The notes: generated from the sequence alone by a model not told the origin. 64,000 nucleotides of DNA from Jejubacter calystegiae (GCF_005671395.1 NZ_CP040428.1:1736001-1800000), one strand, 5' to 3'; positions 53,367 to 62,625 are shown, counted from the first letter of the stretch. Numbers and translations: made by a program.

Positions 53367-55277
53367 GTGCGATTCCCGAATCCCCGTCTGGCTCAACTTT
53401 TTGAAATGTTGCAAAACGAAACCCTGCCACAGGATGAGCTGGCGCGGCGCCTTTCGGTTTCCACCCGTACCGTTCGCGCCGATATCACGGCGCTGAATGC
53501 GCTGTTGCAGAGTCACGGCGCGCAATTTGTTCTGAACCGCGGCGCCGGTTATCAACTGAAAGTGGACGATCCCCAGCGCTATGCCCGGCTGTGCGAGGCC
53601 CCCGCGCGCCAGTTACGCATTCCCCGTAGCGGTCAGGAGCGGGTTCACTATCTGCTGGTTCGCTTTCTGAATTCGGCCTTCTCGCTAAAGCTTGAAGATC
53701 TGGCGGAAGAGTGGTTCGTTAGTCGCGCCACCCTGCAAAGCGACATGGCTGAAGTGCGGGAGTGGTTTAGCCGCTACAACCTGACGATAGAGACCCGGCC
53801 GCGCCACGGTATGAAGCTGTTCGGCAACGAGATGGCGATGCGCGCCTGTCTGACCGATCTGCTATGGAAAATCTGGCAGGAAGATAACGACAACCCGCTG
53901 CTGACCGAAGAGTCCCTGACCGCTGGCGCGCTGGCGCAGATGGCGCCTCTGGTGCAGGAAAGCTTCAGTCAGTGTGGGATACGGATGACCGACGAAGGCC
54001 AGCAGTTTATCTGCCTTTACTGCGCGGTAGCGATGCGCCGTATCGGCGAAGGCTATCCGCTTTCCGGATTTACGGCAGAGGATGTGGACGACAACGTTTG
54101 TCAGGCCGCACACCATATCGCCATGGCGTTACAGAAGCTCACCGACAAGCCCCTCTCTTCCTCGGAAGAGGCCTGGCTGCGGGTGCATATCGCCGCGCGA
54201 CAGGTCCAGGATGTGGCGCCCAGCGCCATCAGCGCCGACGATGCCGAAACCCTGGTCAGCTACATCCTGCGCTATATCAACAGCCACTTTAACTACAACC
54301 TGCTGACCGACGAGCAGCTGCGCGCCGACCTGCTGACCCATATCAAAACCATGATCACTCGGGTGCGCTACCAGATTAACCTGCCCAACCCGCTGCTTAA
54401 CAATATTAAGCAGCACTATCCGCTGGCCTGGGATATGACCCTGGCGGCGGTCTCCAGTTGGGGCAAGCATACGCCTTACACCATCAGCGAAAACGAGGTG
54501 GGATTTCTGGTACTGCATATCGGGGTAGGGCTGGAGCGTCACTACAATATCGGCTATCAGCGTCAGCCCCGGGTGCTGCTGGTGTGTGATACCGGCAACT
54601 CTACGGTGCGGATGATTCAGGCGATGCTGCTGCGCAAATATCCGCAGATGGAGGTCGCTCGCATTATTTCGCTGCGGGAATACGAGCAGCAGGCCAGCAT
54701 TGGCGAGGATTTTGTAATCTCCACGGCGCGGATTAGCGAAAAGGATAAGCCGGTAGTGGTGATGTCGCCGTTCCCTACCGACTATCAACTGGATCAGATC
54801 GGCAAACTGGTGCTGGTGGACAGGACCCGCCCCTGGCTGCTGGAGAAATATTTTGACCCTCAGCACTTCCGGATTATCGACCAGCCGATGAGCCAGCAGG
54901 CGTTGTTCGACGAGCTGTGCGCCCAACTGGAACAGGAGGGCTATGTGGAGCACGACTTCCTGCCGTCGGTGGTGGAGCGGGAAGCCATCGTCAGCACTAT
55001 GTTGGGAGAGGGCATTGCGCTTCCTCACTCGCTGGGACTACTGGCGAAGCGCACGGTGGTTTATACCGTGCTGGCGCCTCAGGGGATTCAGTGGGGCGAT
55101 GAAGTGGCCAGCGTCATCTTCCTGCTGGCCATCAGTAAAAGCGAATATGAAGAGGCGATGGCTATTTACGATCTGTTCGTCACCTTTCTGCGCGAGCGCG
55201 CCACGCCCCGGCTCTGTGAAAGCCGGGACTTCGCCGAATTTAAGGCGCTGGCTATGGACTCGCTGAGTCGCTTTTAA
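53367..55277 (+). CDS. PRD/EIIB/EIIA-domain transcriptional regulator
   Basis: A 636-residue BglG/MtlR-type activator. Order: N-terminal HTH_11 (about 8-60, [20 protein letters not shown]), a second Mga-like helix-turn-helix (~85-165), two PRD domains (~185-400), an EIIB-like domain with C407 in [13 protein letters not shown], and a C-terminal EIIA-like domain with H554 in [11 protein letters not shown]. Phosphorylatable residues in all modules look intact. GTG start after GAGGA. It follows the SFCGS operon by 195 bp and very likely controls it; it overlaps convergent yhbW by 3-4 bp. Confidence 0.87.
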   Translation: MRFPNPRLAQLFEMLQNETLPQDELARRLSVSTRTVRADITALNALLQSHGAQFVLNRGAGYQLKVDDPQRYARLCEAPARQLRIPRSGQERVHYLLVRFLNSAFSLKLEDLAEEWFVSRATLQSDMAEVREWFSRYNLTIETRPRHGMKLFGNEMAMRACLTDLLWKIWQEDNDNPLLTEESLTAGALAQMAPLVQESFSQCGIRMTDEGQQFICLYCAVAMRRIGEGYPLSGFTAEDVDDNVCQAAHHIAMALQKLTDKPLSSSEEAWLRVHIAARQVQDVAPSAISADDAETLVSYILRYINSHFNYNLLTDEQLRADLLTHIKTMITRVRYQINLPNPLLNNIKQHYPLAWDMTLAAVSSWGKHTPYTISENEVGFLVLHIGVGLERHYNIGYQRQPRVLLVCDTGNSTVRMIQAMLLRKYPQMEVARIISLREYEQQASIGEDFVISTARISEKDKPVVVMSPFPTDYQLDQIGKLVLVDRTRPWLLEKYFDPQHFRIIDQPMSQQALFDELCAQLEQEGYVEHDFLPSVVEREAIVSTMLGEGIALPHSLGLLAKRTVVYTVLAPQGIQWGDEVASVIFLLAISKSEYEEAMAIYDLFVTFLRERATPRLCESRDFAEFKALAMDSLSRF

Positions 55278-56296
55278 CGCCCCATCAGTTCGTTATAAGC
55301 CTGCATAGCCAGAGAGTAGGAGTGCAGGCGCGCCTGGTTGTCGAAGATCTGGCCGTTAACCATGATCTCGTCCGCCTGGGTTTCCCGCAGTACCGTTTCC
55401 AGCCCGTGGCGCACCTTCGCTTTATCCCCCACCAGCGACACGCTTAGCGCCTGTTCCACGCCGTACTGCTCCGCCGGGCTCCAGAAGCTGTCCATATTGT
55501 CGATAGGCGGCGGCAGCTGGCCGGGATTACCGCGGCGCAGTGTCACGAACGACTGCTGCATGGAGGTAAACAGATATTCGGCGTCGCGGTTGCTATCGGC
55601 GGCGATGATATTGATACAGACCATCGCATAGGGTTTTTCCAGCCGCGCCGAGGGGCGGAACTGCTCGCGGTACAGCTGCAGCGCCTGGGGCATCATCGCT
55701 GGCGCGAAGTGCGAGGCAAACGCAAAGGGCAGGCCCATCTGCGCCGCCAGCTGGGCGCTGTACAGGCTGGAGCCCAGCAGCCACACCGGAATACCCGCGC
55801 CGTAGCCGGGAACCGGGCGTACCGGCGGTTCGGGCGCGCTTTCGTCGGCATCGAACCAGGCGACCAGCTCCGCCACATCGCGCGGGAAGTTATCCACGTC
55901 CTGATGGCTCATATGACGGCGCAGGGCCATCATGGTGCGCTGATCGCTGCCCGGCGCGCGCCCCAGCCCCAGATCGATACGACCGGGGAACAGCGCCTCC
56001 AGAGTGCCGAACTGCTCGGCAATCACCAGCGGTGCGTGGTTCGGCAGCATCACGCCGCCGGATCCCAGGTGCAGCGTTTGGGTATTCGCCGCCAGCCAGC
56101 CAATCAGCACTGACGTCGCGGCGCTGGCGATACCGCTCATATTGTGGTGCTCCGCCAGCCAGTAGCGGTGATAGCCCTGCTTTTCAGTCAGCTGAGCCAG
56201 CTCCAGCGAGCGCTGGAATGCCTCGCGAGCGTTGGCATCCTGGGGAATGGGGGCGAGATCGAGTACTGACAGGGGGACGTATTTTAATTTAGACAT
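55274..56296 (-). CDS. yhbW: Luciferase-like monooxygenase YhbW
   Basis: LLM-class flavin-dependent oxidoreductase of unknown substrate, 340 residues (E. coli 335). [20 protein letters not shown] and [20 protein letters not shown] are the family flavin-site blocks, with [20 protein letters not shown] following. It marks the start of a gene block (yhbW to diaA) that in E. coli K-12 lies far from the ytf-cybC block. Convergent with the PRD regulator; its start is preceded by a short AT-rich region before ccdAB. Confidence 0.9.
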   Translation of the reverse strand: MSKLKYVPLSVLDLAPIPQDANAREAFQRSLELAQLTEKQGYHRYWLAEHHNMSGIASAATSVLIGWLAANTQTLHLGSGGVMLPNHAPLVIAEQFGTLEALFPGRIDLGLGRAPGSDQRTMMALRRHMSHQDVDNFPRDVAELVAWFDADESAPEPPVRPVPGYGAGIPVWLLGSSLYSAQLAAQMGLPFAFASHFAPAMMPQALQLYREQFRPSARLEKPYAMVCINIIAADSNRDAEYLFTSMQQSFVTLRRGNPGQLPPPIDNMDSFWSPAEQYGVEQALSVSLVGDKAKVRHGLETVLRETQADEIMVNGQIFDNQARLHSYSLAMQAYNELMGR

Positions 56297-56470
56297 AGTG
56301 GCTCACATCAGATTGAAGGTCCGGAGTCTCATTTTATTCTGGCTGATTTACCAGAATCTGACCCGTGATGGTGCCATGAAAATGTTTGTCATTGGATTGG
56401 CAATGCGAGCGGTTGAAGATGCCGGTTTGCGTTTTTGCTCGCAATGCTCTGGTTGATTTTTGTTCTTTTT

Positions 56471-56500
56471 GGCGCATAATTCTGCGCATACCTATGCACA
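56471..56500 (+). promoter_or_regulatory. ccd-type operator/promoter
   Basis: GCGCATA occurs at about 56472-56478 and 56484-56490, and TATGCAC (56493-56499) inverts it: TGCGCATA-CC-TATGCACA. Repeated dyads just before the antitoxin ATG and its GAGGAGG site fit autoregulation by a CcdA-CcdB complex. Confidence 0.65.
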
Positions 56501-56513
56501 GAGGAGGGCGGTT

Positions 56514-56762
56514 ATGAGTTCGATTATTCCACTTCGTCGTAGCCATAAGCGGAGCACCAACGTTTATCTGACGGCATCACTTGTCGAGAAGGCTCGCAGT
56601 CTGGATATCAATTTGTCTGCCACCCTTGACCAGTTGCTGGCTCAGGCGATAGAAGAGAAACAGCGGCAGATGGGCAAAGAGAAGCAGGATATCCAGGCGA
56701 TGAATGCCTTTATGGCAAAAGCGGGAACGCCTGGCGACGACGACTTTTTTGGCGGTATTTAA
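56514..56762 (+). CDS. CcdA-like antitoxin
   Basis: An 82-residue protein with the CcdA arrangement: N-terminal ribbon-helix-helix (about 12-45, KRSTNVYLTASLVEKARSLD then INLSATLDQLLAQAIEEK) and a charged C-terminal tail that ends DDDFFGGI, the part expected to wrap the toxin. SD GAGGAGG lies 6 nt before the ATG. It precedes the CcdB-like toxin by 20 bp. PmbA/TldD of this genome could be involved in its turnover, as in F-plasmid CcdA. Confidence 0.85.
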   Translation: MSSIIPLRRSHKRSTNVYLTASLVEKARSLDINLSATLDQLLAQAIEEKQRQMGKEKQDIQAMNAFMAKAGTPGDDDFFGGI

Positions 56763-56782
56763 TGGCGTAAAGGAGCGACACC

Positions 56783-57106
56783 ATGGCCAGACAGTTTGAT
56801 GTTTATCGTAATCCGTCAATGCGATCCAACGAATTCTGGCCTTATTATCTGATCCTGCAAAATGACTATTTCGATACCCTGGCGACCCGGGTTATTGTCC
56901 CGCTGGTGGCGGCAGATGCGCTGACCCTGACACAGCGGCGGGTCACGCCTGGGGTCATGGTGAACGGCACTGAGCATTACGTTTTTATGCCCGCCATGAC
57001 CTTTCTGGAGGCCAGAAAGATCGAGCAACGCGATTTTGTGGTTAATCTGGCTGATTCCAGAAGCGAAATTCTGGCAGCGATTGACGCTATTGTGACCAAT
57101 GCATAA
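56783..57106 (+). CDS. CcdB-like toxin, atypical C-terminus
   Basis: A 107-residue protein of the CcdB fold (MARQFDVYRNPS, TRVIVPLVAADAL, HYVFMPAMTFLEARKIEQRD). Classical CcdB poisons DNA gyrase through a terminal Trp-Gly-Ile; chromosomal relatives end Gly-Phe. This chain ends AAIDAIVTNA, with no Trp or Gly at the end, so gyrase poisoning may be weakened or different. The open frame has no disruptions. Located between yhbW and ubiV as a small insertion. Confidence 0.82.
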   Translation: MARQFDVYRNPSMRSNEFWPYYLILQNDYFDTLATRVIVPLVAADALTLTQRRVTPGVMVNGTEHYVFMPAMTFLEARKIEQRDFVVNLADSRSEILAAIDAIVTNA

Positions 57107-57174
57107 TAAAGCGGTCATAGAGACCGCCTGAGATTGAGGCTGTAAACCAGTGACGTTCAGCCAGGGTGAGGAGC

Positions 57175-58056
57175 TTAATCCAGCACCAGCTCCAGCCCGG
57201 ATACCCGGCGCCAGTAGCCGTTGCAGTCGCCGTTGGGCGCCAGCCTGAGCGGCGCTTTCCCCGCTTCGTTATCCCGGAAGCGGTTTAGCATCTCCAGCGT
57301 GGACTCGTCTTCCGGCGACAGGCGAACGATATCCACCATCCCCTTCATCGACGCCAGCTCGTTACCAAGGTTATAGACATAGCCGCTCATGGTCTGAATA
57401 CCGTTCAGGGTAAAGACCTTCTGCTGCTCCTGAGACAGCATATCGCGACCGTTCGGGTAGTTAATACAGCAGGTCTCGCATTCGTCTTTGGGCCGGTCTT
57501 CCGAACGGGCGGTAAAGCAGCGGGCGGAATAAGCCAGCGGCAGATGGCCGTAGCTCAGTACTTCAACTTCAAAGCGGTTGCGGATCCCAAGGTCTTCACA
57601 CTGGTTCAGCAGGTTTTCCAGCCAGTCCCGGGAAAGCTCGACCGGCATGCACCAGCGCACCATGCCCTGCATCTGTAGCAGGCGCAGGGTCACGGCGTTG
57701 TAGCAGTTCAGGGCGTGACCGGCTACGAAAGGCAGGCGGCGCTCGGCGGCCATGTTCACGGCGGCCAGATCGCTGGCTTCGATCATAAAGTCGCCGTTTT
57801 CCACATAGCGCTTCAGTTCGTTGAGCTCGGAAGGCGCCTGCACCAGCGCCATGGTGGAGAGCACCACCTGTTTACCCGCGGCGGCCAGGCTTTTCGCCAT
57901 CGCCAGCCATTCACCGGCTTTGGTGGCGCGTCGTTTGCTGCAAACGCTTTCACCCAGGTAAACAATGTCGGCACTGCTGTTCGCGGCAGAGGTATAAAAG
58001 CTTTCCAGCCGCGCAGTTGGCCAGTACCAGAGTACCGGTCCAAGGGAGTATTTCAT
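57175..58056 (-). CDS. ubiV: Ubiquinone biosynthesis protein UbiV (YhbV)
   Basis: Fe-S protein of the O2-independent ubiquinone hydroxylation pathway, forming a complex with UbiU. The 293 residues (E. coli 292) contain the four cluster cysteines C39, C180, C193 and C197. The start MKYSLGPVLWYWP follows GGAGATGAG; an upstream ATG has no homology. Downstream of ubiU by 43 bp, in one operon. Confidence 0.96.
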   Translation of the reverse strand: MKYSLGPVLWYWPTARLESFYTSAANSSADIVYLGESVCSKRRATKAGEWLAMAKSLAAAGKQVVLSTMALVQAPSELNELKRYVENGDFMIEASDLAAVNMAAERRLPFVAGHALNCYNAVTLRLLQMQGMVRWCMPVELSRDWLENLLNQCEDLGIRNRFEVEVLSYGHLPLAYSARCFTARSEDRPKDECETCCINYPNGRDMLSQEQQKVFTLNGIQTMSGYVYNLGNELASMKGMVDIVRLSPEDESTLEMLNRFRDNEAGKAPLRLAPNGDCNGYWRRVSGLELVLD

Positions 58057-58069
58057 CTCATCTCCTGTC

Positions 58070-58118
58070 GCCACTTGCGGTGGCGTATCGAATCTTGTCT
58101 TACTGCCACTTGCGGTGG
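58070..58118 (-). repeat. 14-bp direct repeat at the ubiU/ubiV junction
   Basis: GCCACTTGCGGTGG occurs exactly at 58070-58083 and 58105-58118, 35 bp apart. The second copy encodes the C-terminal residues of UbiU (HRKWQ region); the first is non-coding and forms a small GCCAC/GTGGC hairpin just before the ubiV ribosome-binding site. Confidence 0.8.
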
Positions 58119-59095
58119 TAAGCCCCAAGGGTGGTCTGGGTGCCTTCGGCCATGGCGCCCAGCGCCTCCATCCATTCCGGCTGAGCCGTGAAGCCTTCGG
58201 GGTTCGCCATGCAGCGATCGATAGCCTGGCGCCATACTTTCGCCACCTGACTGACGTAGGCCGGGCTACGCTGGCGCCCCTCGATTTTCACCGAGGCGAT
58301 ACCGGCTGCAAGCAGCGTCGGCAGCAGTTCCAGCGTATTGAGGCTGGTGGGCTCTTCCAGCGCGTGGTAGCGCTGACCGTCCACCAGGTAGCGACCCTTA
58401 CACAGCGTGGGATACCCGGCATTCTCGCCATCCTGGTAGCGGTCGATCAGCACCTCGTTCAGGCGCGATTCCAGACCCTGGCTGGTCTGCTGCCAGCGCA
58501 CGAAACGGGCGGGAGAGCAGGCGCCAACGGTATTGGGCGATTCGCCGGTCAGGTAAGAAGAGAGATAGCAGCGTCCTTCGGCCATAATGCACAGGCTACC
58601 GAAGGCGAAGACCTCCAGCGGCACCGGCGTTACGCGCGCCAGCTGCTTCACCTGGTGGATGGAGAGCACCCGCGGTAGTACCACGCGGGAGACATCGAAA
58701 TGGTTTTTATAGAAGCGGATCGCCTCTTCATTGGTGGCGGATGCCTGCACCGAGACGTGGCGTTCCACGTTGGGATAGTGCTTTGCGGCATATTCCAGCA
58801 TGGCAAGATCCGCCAGAATCAGGGCATCGGCCCCCAGCTGCGCCGCCATATCCACGGCGCGCTCCCAGCGGGAAAAACCATCCGGATGGGCGAAGGTATT
58901 AATGGCGATATGCAGCTTACGCCCTTTTTGATGGACGAAATTGGCCGCTTCCTGCAACCGTTTTTCGGTAAAGTTGAGGCCGGCAAAGTGGCGGGCATTG
59001 GTGTCGTCTTTCAGGCCGATGTAAACCGCATCGGCGCCGTTTTCGATAGCCGCCTTCAGCGCCGGAAGGTTCCCGGCCGGGCAAAGCAATTCCAT
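58100..59095 (-). CDS. ubiU: Ubiquinone biosynthesis protein UbiU (YhbU)
   Basis: Peptidase U32-like Fe-S protein that with UbiV performs oxygen-independent hydroxylation of the quinone ring. The 331 residues match E. coli; the 4Fe-4S cysteines C169, C176, C193 and C232 are all in place (AFGSLCIMAEGRCYLSS, GACSPARF, TLCKGRYLV). First gene of ubiU-ubiV, divergent from ubiT across 231 bp. Confidence 0.97.
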   Translation of the reverse strand: MELLCPAGNLPALKAAIENGADAVYIGLKDDTNARHFAGLNFTEKRLQEAANFVHQKGRKLHIAINTFAHPDGFSRWERAVDMAAQLGADALILADLAMLEYAAKHYPNVERHVSVQASATNEEAIRFYKNHFDVSRVVLPRVLSIHQVKQLARVTPVPLEVFAFGSLCIMAEGRCYLSSYLTGESPNTVGACSPARFVRWQQTSQGLESRLNEVLIDRYQDGENAGYPTLCKGRYLVDGQRYHALEEPTSLNTLELLPTLLAAGIASVKIEGRQRSPAYVSQVAKVWRQAIDRCMANPEGFTAQPEWMEALGAMAEGTQTTLGAYHRKWQ

Positions 59096-59326
59096 AGCGT
59101 ATCCTGAATAGTGGGTAGGTAGCTCACGCCGTGGCCTGACGGGCGTGGTTAACGAACAGCGATTTTAGTTAACCTGTCTGTATCACTTTTTGATTTGAGG
59201 CAGCTAATCGCGTAATGATGGGGTAGCGCGCTGTGCCGTCAGCCGTAGAATTGTTGATTTGGGCCGCTATCCGCGTGCGCCAGTGTGGCACAATAGCGGC
59301 TCACTATTTCGCAAGGAGTAAAGCCC
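59096..59326 (+). promoter_or_regulatory. ubiU-ubiT divergent promoter region
   Basis: This 231-bp region must hold the promoters of ubiUV and ubiT. In E. coli the system is controlled by oxygen (FNR); only half sites such as TTGAT (e.g. at about 59191-59195 and 59254-59258) are visible, without a clear full TTGAT-N4-ATCAA box. No small ORF was recognised. Confidence 0.4.
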
Positions 59327-59851
59327 GTGTTGGAGAAACTGCGTTCCCGTCTGGTACAGCTTGGCCCGTCTCTGGTCAGGACCCCGATTGTGCTGACCCC
59401 CTTTGCGCTCAAGCGCCAGCTGCTGGAACAGCTGCTGGGCTGGCAGTTCCGTCAGGCGCTGGAAGAGGGCGAACTTGATTTCCTCGAGGAGCGCTGGTTG
59501 AGTATCAACGTACGCGATATCGGCCTGCGCTGGCTCACTTCGGTTCAGGACGGTAAGCTGGTGGTGCGCGAGCAGGGGCAGGCGGACGTCAGCTTTAGCG
59601 CCGACGCTAACGATCTTCTGCTGATCGCCGCCCGTAAGCAGGATCCGGATACGCTCTTTTTCCAGCGTCGCCTGGTGATCGAAGGGGACACGGAGCTGGG
59701 GCTGTATGTTAAAAACCTGATGGATGCCATCGAGCTGGACGCCATGCCGAAAACGCTGCGCGTTCTGTTGACACAGCTGGCTGACTTTGTAGAGGCGGGG
59801 CTGAAAACGGCGCCGCCTGCGAAAGAAACTTCGGTAGGTGAAGCATGCTGA
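59327..59851 (+). CDS. ubiT: Ubiquinone biosynthesis accessory factor UbiT (YhbT)
   Basis: SCP2-domain lipid-binding accessory factor for anaerobic ubiquinone synthesis, probably holding hydrophobic intermediates. The 174 residues equal E. coli YhbT, with QADVSFSADANDLLLIAARK and QRRLVIEGDTELGLYVKNLM conserved. GTG start 8 nt after AAGGAG. Overlaps yhbS by 7 bp. Confidence 0.95.
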   Translation: MLEKLRSRLVQLGPSLVRTPIVLTPFALKRQLLEQLLGWQFRQALEEGELDFLEERWLSINVRDIGLRWLTSVQDGKLVVREQGQADVSFSADANDLLLIAARKQDPDTLFFQRRLVIEGDTELGLYVKNLMDAIELDAMPKTLRVLLTQLADFVEAGLKTAPPAKETSVGEAC

Positions 59852-60348
59852 TTCGAGTCGAGATCCCTATTGATGCGCCGGGTATTGATGCCCTGCTGCG
59901 CCGTAACTTTGACGGCGGCGGCGAGGCGAGTCTGGTGCACGCGCTGCGCGAGGACGGGCAACTGACCCTGGGCCTGGTGGCAACGGATGACGATGGACAA
60001 GTGATGGGCTATGTGGCCTTCAGCCCGGTGAGCGTCGAGGGCGAAGAGCTACAGTGGGTCGGTCTGGCGCCGCTGGCGGTAGATGAAGCCTGGCGCGGCC
60101 AGGGGATCGCCCGCCAGCTGATCTTTGAGGGGCTGGATTCACTCAATGAGTTTGGTTATGCCGCCGTAGTGGCGCTTGGCGAACCGGCATTCTACGGGCA
60201 TCTGGGCTTTGAAACCGCCGCGAATTATGGTCTGCGCTGCCGCTGGCCGGACACCGAAAAGGCGTTCCAGGTGCATCGCCTGGCGGATGATGCGCTGGAA
60301 GGCGTTGGTGGTCAGGTGGAGTATTCCGACCACTTCAATCGCTTTTAA
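59845..60348 (+). CDS. yhbS: GNAT-family N-acetyltransferase YhbS
   Basis: Predicted acyltransferase of 167 residues with the acetyl-CoA pyrophosphate loop RGQGIARQL at about residues 82-90 and the C-terminal [20 protein letters not shown] typical of GNAT proteins. Substrate unknown. Starts within ubiT and is likely co-translated; its 3' end overlaps convergent yhbQ by 14 bp. Confidence 0.92.
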   Translation: MLIRVEIPIDAPGIDALLRRNFDGGGEASLVHALREDGQLTLGLVATDDDGQVMGYVAFSPVSVEGEELQWVGLAPLAVDEAWRGQGIARQLIFEGLDSLNEFGYAAVVALGEPAFYGHLGFETAANYGLRCRWPDTEKAFQVHRLADDALEGVGGQVEYSDHFNRF

Positions 60349-60622
60349 GCGCGGCCAGCAGCGACTCGAAATCGCTGCTGTTGCCGATAAGCTTCTCTTT
60401 TTGCGCCCGGGAAAGTTGCTTGATGCGGTATTCCATACGCAGCGCCAGCGAACGATCTCCCAACTGACGGCTGAAAACCAGCCGCAGCTCCCCTTTGCCG
60501 CGTAGCGCCTTTGCCCCCTTCCCGGTCTGATGCTGGTGCAGGCGGCGCGTCACATCGGTAGTAATACCGGTATAGAGGTGATTATGGGCGGTTCGGATGA
60601 TATAGAGTGACCAGTCAGACAT
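60335..60622 (-). CDS. yhbQ: GIY-YIG nuclease-like protein YhbQ
   Basis: A 95-residue protein with the GIY-YIG core: [20 protein letters not shown] followed by Arg in [18 protein letters not shown] and a Glu in [10 protein letters not shown]. coli YhbQ (100 residues) has reported nuclease activity on DNA intermediates. Two adjacent ATG codons are possible; the second (60622) aligns best with E. coli. The ribosome-binding site is weak. Confidence 0.9.
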   Translation of the reverse strand: MSDWSLYIIRTAHNHLYTGITTDVTRRLHQHQTGKGAKALRGKGELRLVFSRQLGDRSLALRMEYRIKQLSRAQKEKLIGNSSDFESLLAALKSD

Positions 60623-60724
60623 CATTTTTACGTATTTCGGGCGGTTAACGCACCTTAGCACGTCTGTGTACTGGCGACACGGCGCGGTTATCAGCTACCC
60701 TCAAAAAAAGATTTGGAGTTTGCC

Positions 60725-61156
60725 ATGGATGCCCTGACAACCATCAGCCGCTGGCTGAAAAAACAGCATGTCGTGACGTATTGCCTCACCCGGGAAGAAG
60801 ATATCTGGTGCGCTAATGCTTTTTATGTGTTCGATGCCGGGCGCGTCGCCTTCTATCTGCTGAGCGATACTGATACCCGACATGGGCAGATGGCCAACGG
60901 GCTGGCCAGGGTGGCGGGAACGGTTAACGGCCAGCCGAAGACCGTGGCGCTGATTCGCGGCGTGCAGTATCGCGGCGAGCTACGTTTACTGGAAGGCGAT
61001 GAGGCGGAAGAAAGGCGCGCACTCTACTGCCGCCGCTTTCCGGTGGCGCGGGCGATGTCGGCGCCGGTCTGGGAGATCCGTCTGGATGAACTAAAGTTTA
61101 CCGACAATACGCTCGGCTTCGGTAAAAAGCTGAGCTGGCTGCGTCATCCCGACTGA
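60725..61156 (+). CDS. yhbP: UPF0306 flavin-binding-fold protein YhbP
   Basis: A 143-residue protein of the pyridoxamine-5'-phosphate-oxidase-like split-barrel fold; function unknown. [20 protein letters not shown] and [20 protein letters not shown] match E. coli YhbP. The ATG at 60725 is preferred to an in-frame TTG four codons upstream. Convergence is with none; it is divergent from yhbQ across about 100 bp. Confidence 0.92.
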   Translation: MDALTTISRWLKKQHVVTYCLTREEDIWCANAFYVFDAGRVAFYLLSDTDTRHGQMANGLARVAGTVNGQPKTVALIRGVQYRGELRLLEGDEAEERRALYCRRFPVARAMSAPVWEIRLDELKFTDNTLGFGKKLSWLRHPD

Positions 61157-61191
61157 TCCGTCAGGCGGGGATCGGGTTAAGGAGGCAACAG

Positions 61192-61839
61192 ATGAGCCGG
61201 GTTATGATCGTCGGAGCCACCGGGCTGGTGGGCCGGGAACTGCTGCAATTACTGATTGAGGATGAGCGGGTGGAACATATCGCGGCGCCGACCCGCCGTC
61301 CGCTGCCCGAATCGCCGAAGGTGTTTAACCCCTGTGATCCTCAGCTTAGTGATGCTATGGCTGCATTGAGCGATCCCGTGGACACTGTTTTCTGCTGCCT
61401 GGGAACCACCCGTAGCGAAGCTGGCAGTAAAAACGCCTTTGTGCTGGCGGATTACACCCTGGTGGTGGACAGCGCGCTGGTGGGGCGCAGGCTGGGAGCG
61501 ACTCAGATGCTGGTGGTGAGCAGTATGGGCGCCAGCGCGCACTCGCTTTTCTTCTATAACCGGGTGAAAGGGGAGATGGAGCAGGCATTGATTGCCCAGG
61601 ACTGGCCGCGGTTGACCATCGCTCGTCCTTCTATGCTGCTGGGTCATCGGGAAAAACGGCGCCTGAATGAGTCGCTGTTCGCGCCGCTTTTTCGCCTGCT
61701 GCCTGGCCGCTGGCATGCTATTAAGGCGCGTGATGTGGCAACGGCGCTGCGCGACACCGCCTTTAGCTCTTATCAGGGCGTCCAGGTTCTGCATTCCGGG
61801 AAGCTGCGGGCCATTTCTCGCACGCACGAATCGGAATAA
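61192..61839 (+). CDS. yraR: NAD(P)-binding Rossmann protein YraR
   Basis: Predicted SDR-like nucleoside-diphosphate-sugar epimerase relative, 215 residues (E. coli 211). The Rossmann loop is [11 protein letters not shown] at the N-terminus; [19 protein letters not shown] and [20 protein letters not shown] follow. Function unknown. AAGGAGG sits 7 nt before the ATG; 35 bp after yhbP in the same direction, so possibly co-transcribed. Confidence 0.9.
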   Translation: MSRVMIVGATGLVGRELLQLLIEDERVEHIAAPTRRPLPESPKVFNPCDPQLSDAMAALSDPVDTVFCCLGTTRSEAGSKNAFVLADYTLVVDSALVGRRLGATQMLVVSSMGASAHSLFFYNRVKGEMEQALIAQDWPRLTIARPSMLLGHREKRRLNESLFAPLFRLLPGRWHAIKARDVATALRDTAFSSYQGVQVLHSGKLRAISRTHESE

Positions 61840-62076
61840 TCTTTAGTTTCTTAACCGCAGTTCAATATCCTGCCTGAATGTGTTGAGGTGCCCGGCACAA
61901 CCTTTATAATCGGCGGGCGCTTTCGGTATATCCTGAGGCAAAGGGTTTACGTCAGGATGTCATTTTATGGACGAAGATGTTCTGAACTCAGATTGATAAC
62001 GGGATGTTAATGTCTGCCGGGAGTTAATAATTAATTAAGGATATCGTGGTCTCACCTTTTTTAAGTAGTGGTTATT

Positions 62077-62619
62077 ATGAAAGCAATTAAAATTGCGGCG
62101 CTGTCTGCCCTGTTAGTTTCCGGCTCTACCTTCGCAATGGGCGTAAGCTTTGAAGGCGGTAAAAACTGGACCAACCTGGAAGCCGAAATGGGCAAAAGTT
62201 CCAGCGGCCTCTACCTGCAGGGTAACTGGCTGAAAAACGTTGACGACGGCACCCAGGTCGGCGGCGCGGGCATTGGCTATAACCTGGGCCTGGGTCCGGT
62301 CATGGCGAACGTGGGGGCGAAAGCGCTCTACATCGGGCCGAAGAAAGGCGACAACGGCGTGGCCTTCCCGATCGGCGGCGGCCTTAGCGTAAACCTGACC
62401 GACAGCATCGCGCTGTTCGGCGAAGGCTACGTGGCGCCGGAAGGGCTGAATAACAGCGTGAAAAACTACACCGAAGCTAATGCAGGCGTAAGCTGGAGTC
62501 CCATCTCTCTGGTGACTCTGAAGGCCGGTTACCGCTACGCGGGCGTCGACGGCAAGCATGGCCGCCCGAGCCACACCCTGTATGACGGTCTGTACGCTTC
62601 TGCTGGCGTGACCTTCTAA
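62077..62619 (+). CDS. YfaZ-like outer-membrane protein
   Basis: A 180-residue secreted protein with signal peptide (MKAIKIAALSALLVSGSTFA) and an eight-strand barrel pattern resembling E. coli YfaZ (180 residues): GIGYNLGLGPVMANVGAKAL and KAGYRYAGVDGKHGRP, ending in SAGVTF with a terminal Phe. In E. coli yfaZ is elsewhere, so its place between yraR and dolP is lineage-specific. ATG 62077 is preferred to GTG 62068 because the signal peptide then has the usual length. Role unknown. A strong terminator follows. Confidence 0.82.
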   Translation: MKAIKIAALSALLVSGSTFAMGVSFEGGKNWTNLEAEMGKSSSGLYLQGNWLKNVDDGTQVGGAGIGYNLGLGPVMANVGAKALYIGPKKGDNGVAFPIGGGLSVNLTDSIALFGEGYVAPEGLNNSVKNYTEANAGVSWSPISLVTLKAGYRYAGVDGKHGRPSHTLYDGLYASAGVTF

Positions 62620-62625
62620 TATGAT

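Noticed and set aside
56310-56460. Small gene between yhbW and the antitoxin gene
   Set aside because: Short frames exist here but have no ribosome-binding site or homology; the stretch is AT-rich promoter DNA.
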